Shown here one piece after another: positions 35,812 to 37,651 of a stretch of DNA of 37,651 nt. A program made the position numbers and the translations under genes. The stretch lies in IMG/VR virus record IMGVR_UViG_3300024057_000007, positions 1 to 37,651 of that record. One strand, given 5' to 3'. The DNA comes from a virus. The notes beneath the pieces were generated by a model that was given only the letters and a program-made list of their open reading frames with translations, made no database searches and was not told where the DNA came from. Position 1 is the first letter of the stretch. Each line of letters begins with the position of its first letter.

Positions 35812-37290
35812 ATGATAGAGAGAGAAAAACTAAAGAATTTTGAAAAACTACCTGAGGATGTAAGAAGACAGTTTTCTCTTTACATGAATCAGTGGAAAGA
35901 CAAGAAAAAGGGCATAAAGGTTAAATCTGACTTCCTAAGCTTCGTAAAGCATGTCTGGCCTGAATTTATAGAGGGATCCCATCACAAAAAGATTGCTAAT
36001 AAATTTAATGATCTGGCCGAGGGAAAAATCAAGAGACTCATCATCAATATGCCTCCTAGGCATACTAAATCTGAATTTGCTTCTTTTCTTTTACCTGCAT
36101 GGATGGTTGGAAAGAATCCTAAATTAAAAATAATACAATCTACGAATACCACTGAGCTTTCAGTTAGGTTTGGTCGTAAGGCTAAACAACTGATTGATTC
36201 GGAAGAATATCAGCAATTTTTTAAAACTAGACTCAAAGAAGATTCTCAAGCTGCGGGGAAATGGGAAACCCAACAAGGTGGAGAATATTATGCTGCCGGT
36301 GTTGGTTCTGCCATCACTGGAAGGGGTGCAGACTTATTAATCATTGATGATCCCCATACTGAGCAAGATGCAATGAATGCACAAGCTTTGGATAGAACTT
36401 ATGAGTGGTATACATCAGGACCTAGACAACGTCTTCAACCTGGCGGCTCAATTGTTGTGGTAATGACTAGATGGAATGAAAAAGACTTAACTGGTCGTTT
36501 AATTGGATCTCAAAAAGAACCTAGAGCGGATAAATGGGAAATAATAGAGTTCCCTGCAATTCTACCCTCAGGTAAACCTGTTTGGCCTGAATATTGGAGT
36601 CTAAAAGATTTAAATGGGGTTAAAGCCTCTATTCCTGGAAGTAAATGGAATGCACAATACATGCAGAACCCAACTTCTGAAGAAGGAGCCTTAATTAAAA
36701 GGGAATGGTGGAAAGATTGGGAAGATGAAGAGTTGCCGCCCCTACAACACGTCATACAATCTTATGATACAGCTTTTATGAAAAAAGAAACAGCGGATTT
36801 TAGTGCAATTACCACTTGGGGAGTTTTTACTCCAAACGAAGATAGCGCCCCTGAATTAATTTTAGTAGATGCATTAAAAGGAAGGTTCGAGTTTCCTGAG
36901 CTCAGAAGAATTGCTCTGGAGCAATACGGTTACTGGAATCCTGAGACCGTTATAGTCGAGGCTAAGGCTTCAGGACTCCCACTAACATATGAGTTGCGTA
37001 AAATGGGAATACCTGTTATAAATTTCACACCTAGTAAAGGAAACGATAAACATACTAGAGTGAACTCGGTATCACCTCTGTTTGAGAGTGGCCGAATATG
37101 GGCGCCCAAAGAAATGGAGTTTGCTCAGGACGTAATAGAAGAATGTGCAGCGTTTCCGTACGGGGATCATGATGACTTGGTCGATAGTATGACACAAGCC
37201 GTAATGCGATTTAGACAGGGCGGGTTAATCAGCCACCCAGAAGACTACAAAGAAGAAAAAGTAGTCAAGACGCAAAGGACTTATTATTAA
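35812..37290 (+). CDS. terL: Terminase large subunit (ATPase plus nuclease)
   Basis: From ATG 35812 (MIEREKLKNF) the protein is 492 residues, a usual length. ATPase: Walker A MPPRHTKS (80-87), Walker B LLIIDD (175-180), coupling motif VMTRWNEKDLTGRL (217-230). RNase H-like nuclease: D319 (SYDTA), E383 (VIVEAKASG) and D454/D455/D458 (GDHDDLVDS). It cuts concatemers and drives DNA into the capsid (Terminase_6 type). The upstream frame to 35731 is ignored for lack of conserved sequence. Its stop overlaps the next start by one base (TAATG). Confidence 0.95.
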   Translation: MIEREKLKNFEKLPEDVRRQFSLYMNQWKDKKKGIKVKSDFLSFVKHVWPEFIEGSHHKKIANKFNDLAEGKIKRLIINMPPRHTKSEFASFLLPAWMVGKNPKLKIIQSTNTTELSVRFGRKAKQLIDSEEYQQFFKTRLKEDSQAAGKWETQQGGEYYAAGVGSAITGRGADLLIIDDPHTEQDAMNAQALDRTYEWYTSGPRQRLQPGGSIVVVMTRWNEKDLTGRLIGSQKEPRADKWEIIEFPAILPSGKPVWPEYWSLKDLNGVKASIPGSKWNAQYMQNPTSEEGALIKREWWKDWEDEELPPLQHVIQSYDTAFMKKETADFSAITTWGVFTPNEDSAPELILVDALKGRFEFPELRRIALEQYGYWNPETVIVEAKASGLPLTYELRKMGIPVINFTPSKGNDKHTRVNSVSPLFESGRIWAPKEMEFAQDVIEECAAFPYGDHDDLVDSMTQAVMRFRQGGLISHPEDYKEEKVVKTQRTYY

Positions 37291-37651
37291 TGAAACCGTA
37301 TAACTGGAAACAAGATTATGATTGGACGGATCCAGATGATTATCCGGTGGAAGACGACAAAATGTTTGATATACAAAGTGAGGAGGAATTAATGTTACCA
37401 CATGAAATAAAAGCCCCTGGAGGCATTGGGTCTTTAGACAAGAGACAGGCTTCAGGAATCAATCCTGATATAAATATTGAAGTAGTTGTAGAAGAATTTG
37501 TTAGAAGAAAAGGTCGTAAACCACGATCTCTCGAAGAGATTAAAGAATTTTATTTTAAAGAAATGGCGGGCGGTGCAGGTGGTTCAGGTGAACCTCAAAG
37601 AGTTGCTTATGAGCCAGGAAATTATGATCCTATCATGGTAGACGAGTATGA
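37290..37651 (+). CDS. Hypothetical acidic protein, 3' end cut by window
   Basis: Starts within the terL stop (TAATG) and is open to the right edge (120 codons visible). The N-terminus is acidic and aromatic (MKPYNWKQDYDWTDPDDYP), followed by helical SLEEIKEFYFKEM and a Gly-rich turn (AGGAGGSGEPQ). In this position phages often carry a small packaging or capsid-assembly protein ahead of the portal gene; no motif supports a name. Confidence 0.65.
   Translation, partial: MKPYNWKQDYDWTDPDDYPVEDDKMFDIQSEEELMLPHEIKAPGGIGSLDKRQASGINPDINIEVVVEEFVRRKGRKPRSLEEIKEFYFKEMAGGAGGSGEPQRVAYEPGNYDPIMVDEY

Noticed and set aside
1-37651. CRISPR arrays, tRNA genes, IS elements and an integrase or attachment site
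   Set aside because: No evenly spaced direct repeats with unique spacers, no cloverleaf, no transposase or recombinase motif was seen by reading. A tRNA scan could still find something missed by eye.

Overview
The window is part of the genome of a tailed double-stranded DNA bacteriophage. Evidence: a large terminase subunit (35812-37290), a terminase-small-like protein, a 10.6 kb run of virion genes, an M15-type endolysin, a phage DNA replication set and many short overlapping genes. The DNA is AT-rich, genes overlap by ATGA or TAATG, and several proteins belong to families that recur in uncultured marine phages, including pelagiphage-like ones (DUF3310, Gp88, small MKWDGKSR-type and MAKGTYG-type proteins). 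An alphaproteobacterial, possibly SAR11-like, marine host is an inference from general knowledge, not proven here. No integrase, tRNA, CRISPR array or RNA polymerase was seen. The first gene is cut by the left edge and the last by the right edge. Portal and capsid genes are absent and probably lie beyond the right end or before the left end.

Layout. 1-10.8 kb (+): virion proteins, with two glycosyltransferases between them (1556-3422), ending in a 1325-residue internal-virion-like protein and a small membrane protein. 10.8-14.5 kb: one 2OG-Fe(II) oxygenase on +, then a minus-strand unit of a Snf2-type ATPase followed by three more 2OG-Fe(II) oxygenases. 14.6-23.3 kb (+): replication, behind a good sigma70-like promoter: coiled-coil protein, ssDNA-binding-like protein, a structured intercistronic RNA, AEP-type primase, a second GT-A glycosyltransferase, UvrD-like helicase, DUF3310, family A DNA polymerase with Leu at the 762 position, methyltransferase. 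23.3-26.4 kb (+): small membrane, lipoprotein, Cys-rich and zinc-ribbon genes around the endolysin, probably the lysis region; one gene here is frameshifted. 26.4-29.7 kb: a ribbon-helix-helix-like regulator behind a palindrome, a second lipoprotein, a methyltransferase, a LAGLIDADG protein and a RecB/Cas4-like nuclease. 29.6-31.1 kb (-): terminase small subunit, a 45-residue protein and a fifth 2OG-Fe(II) oxygenase. 31.1-33.0 kb: a PD-(D/E)XK nuclease on +, then a Gp88 protein and two small proteins on -. 32.99-33.48 kb: GC-richer noncoding DNA full of inverted repeats. 33.5-35.5 kb (+): small unknown genes under promoters that share an ATGGGATA half-site. 35.5-37.65 kb (+): terminase large subunit and a partial gene.

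How it fits together. Primase, PolA, UvrD and Snf2 ATPases, an ssDNA-binding candidate and two nucleases make a replication and recombination set without a visible DnaB-like helicase. Five 2OG-Fe(II) oxygenases, three glycosyltransferases and two methyltransferases form an unusually rich modification set whose target (DNA, virion protein or cell envelope) cannot be told from the sequence. The strongest leads are the Snf2-oxygenase operon, the duplicated GT-A glycosyltransferase embedded in the replication operon, the structured RNA before the primase, the ATGGGATA promoter/operator cluster, the CCCC frameshift in a lysis-region gene and the structured noncoding region at 33.2 kb.
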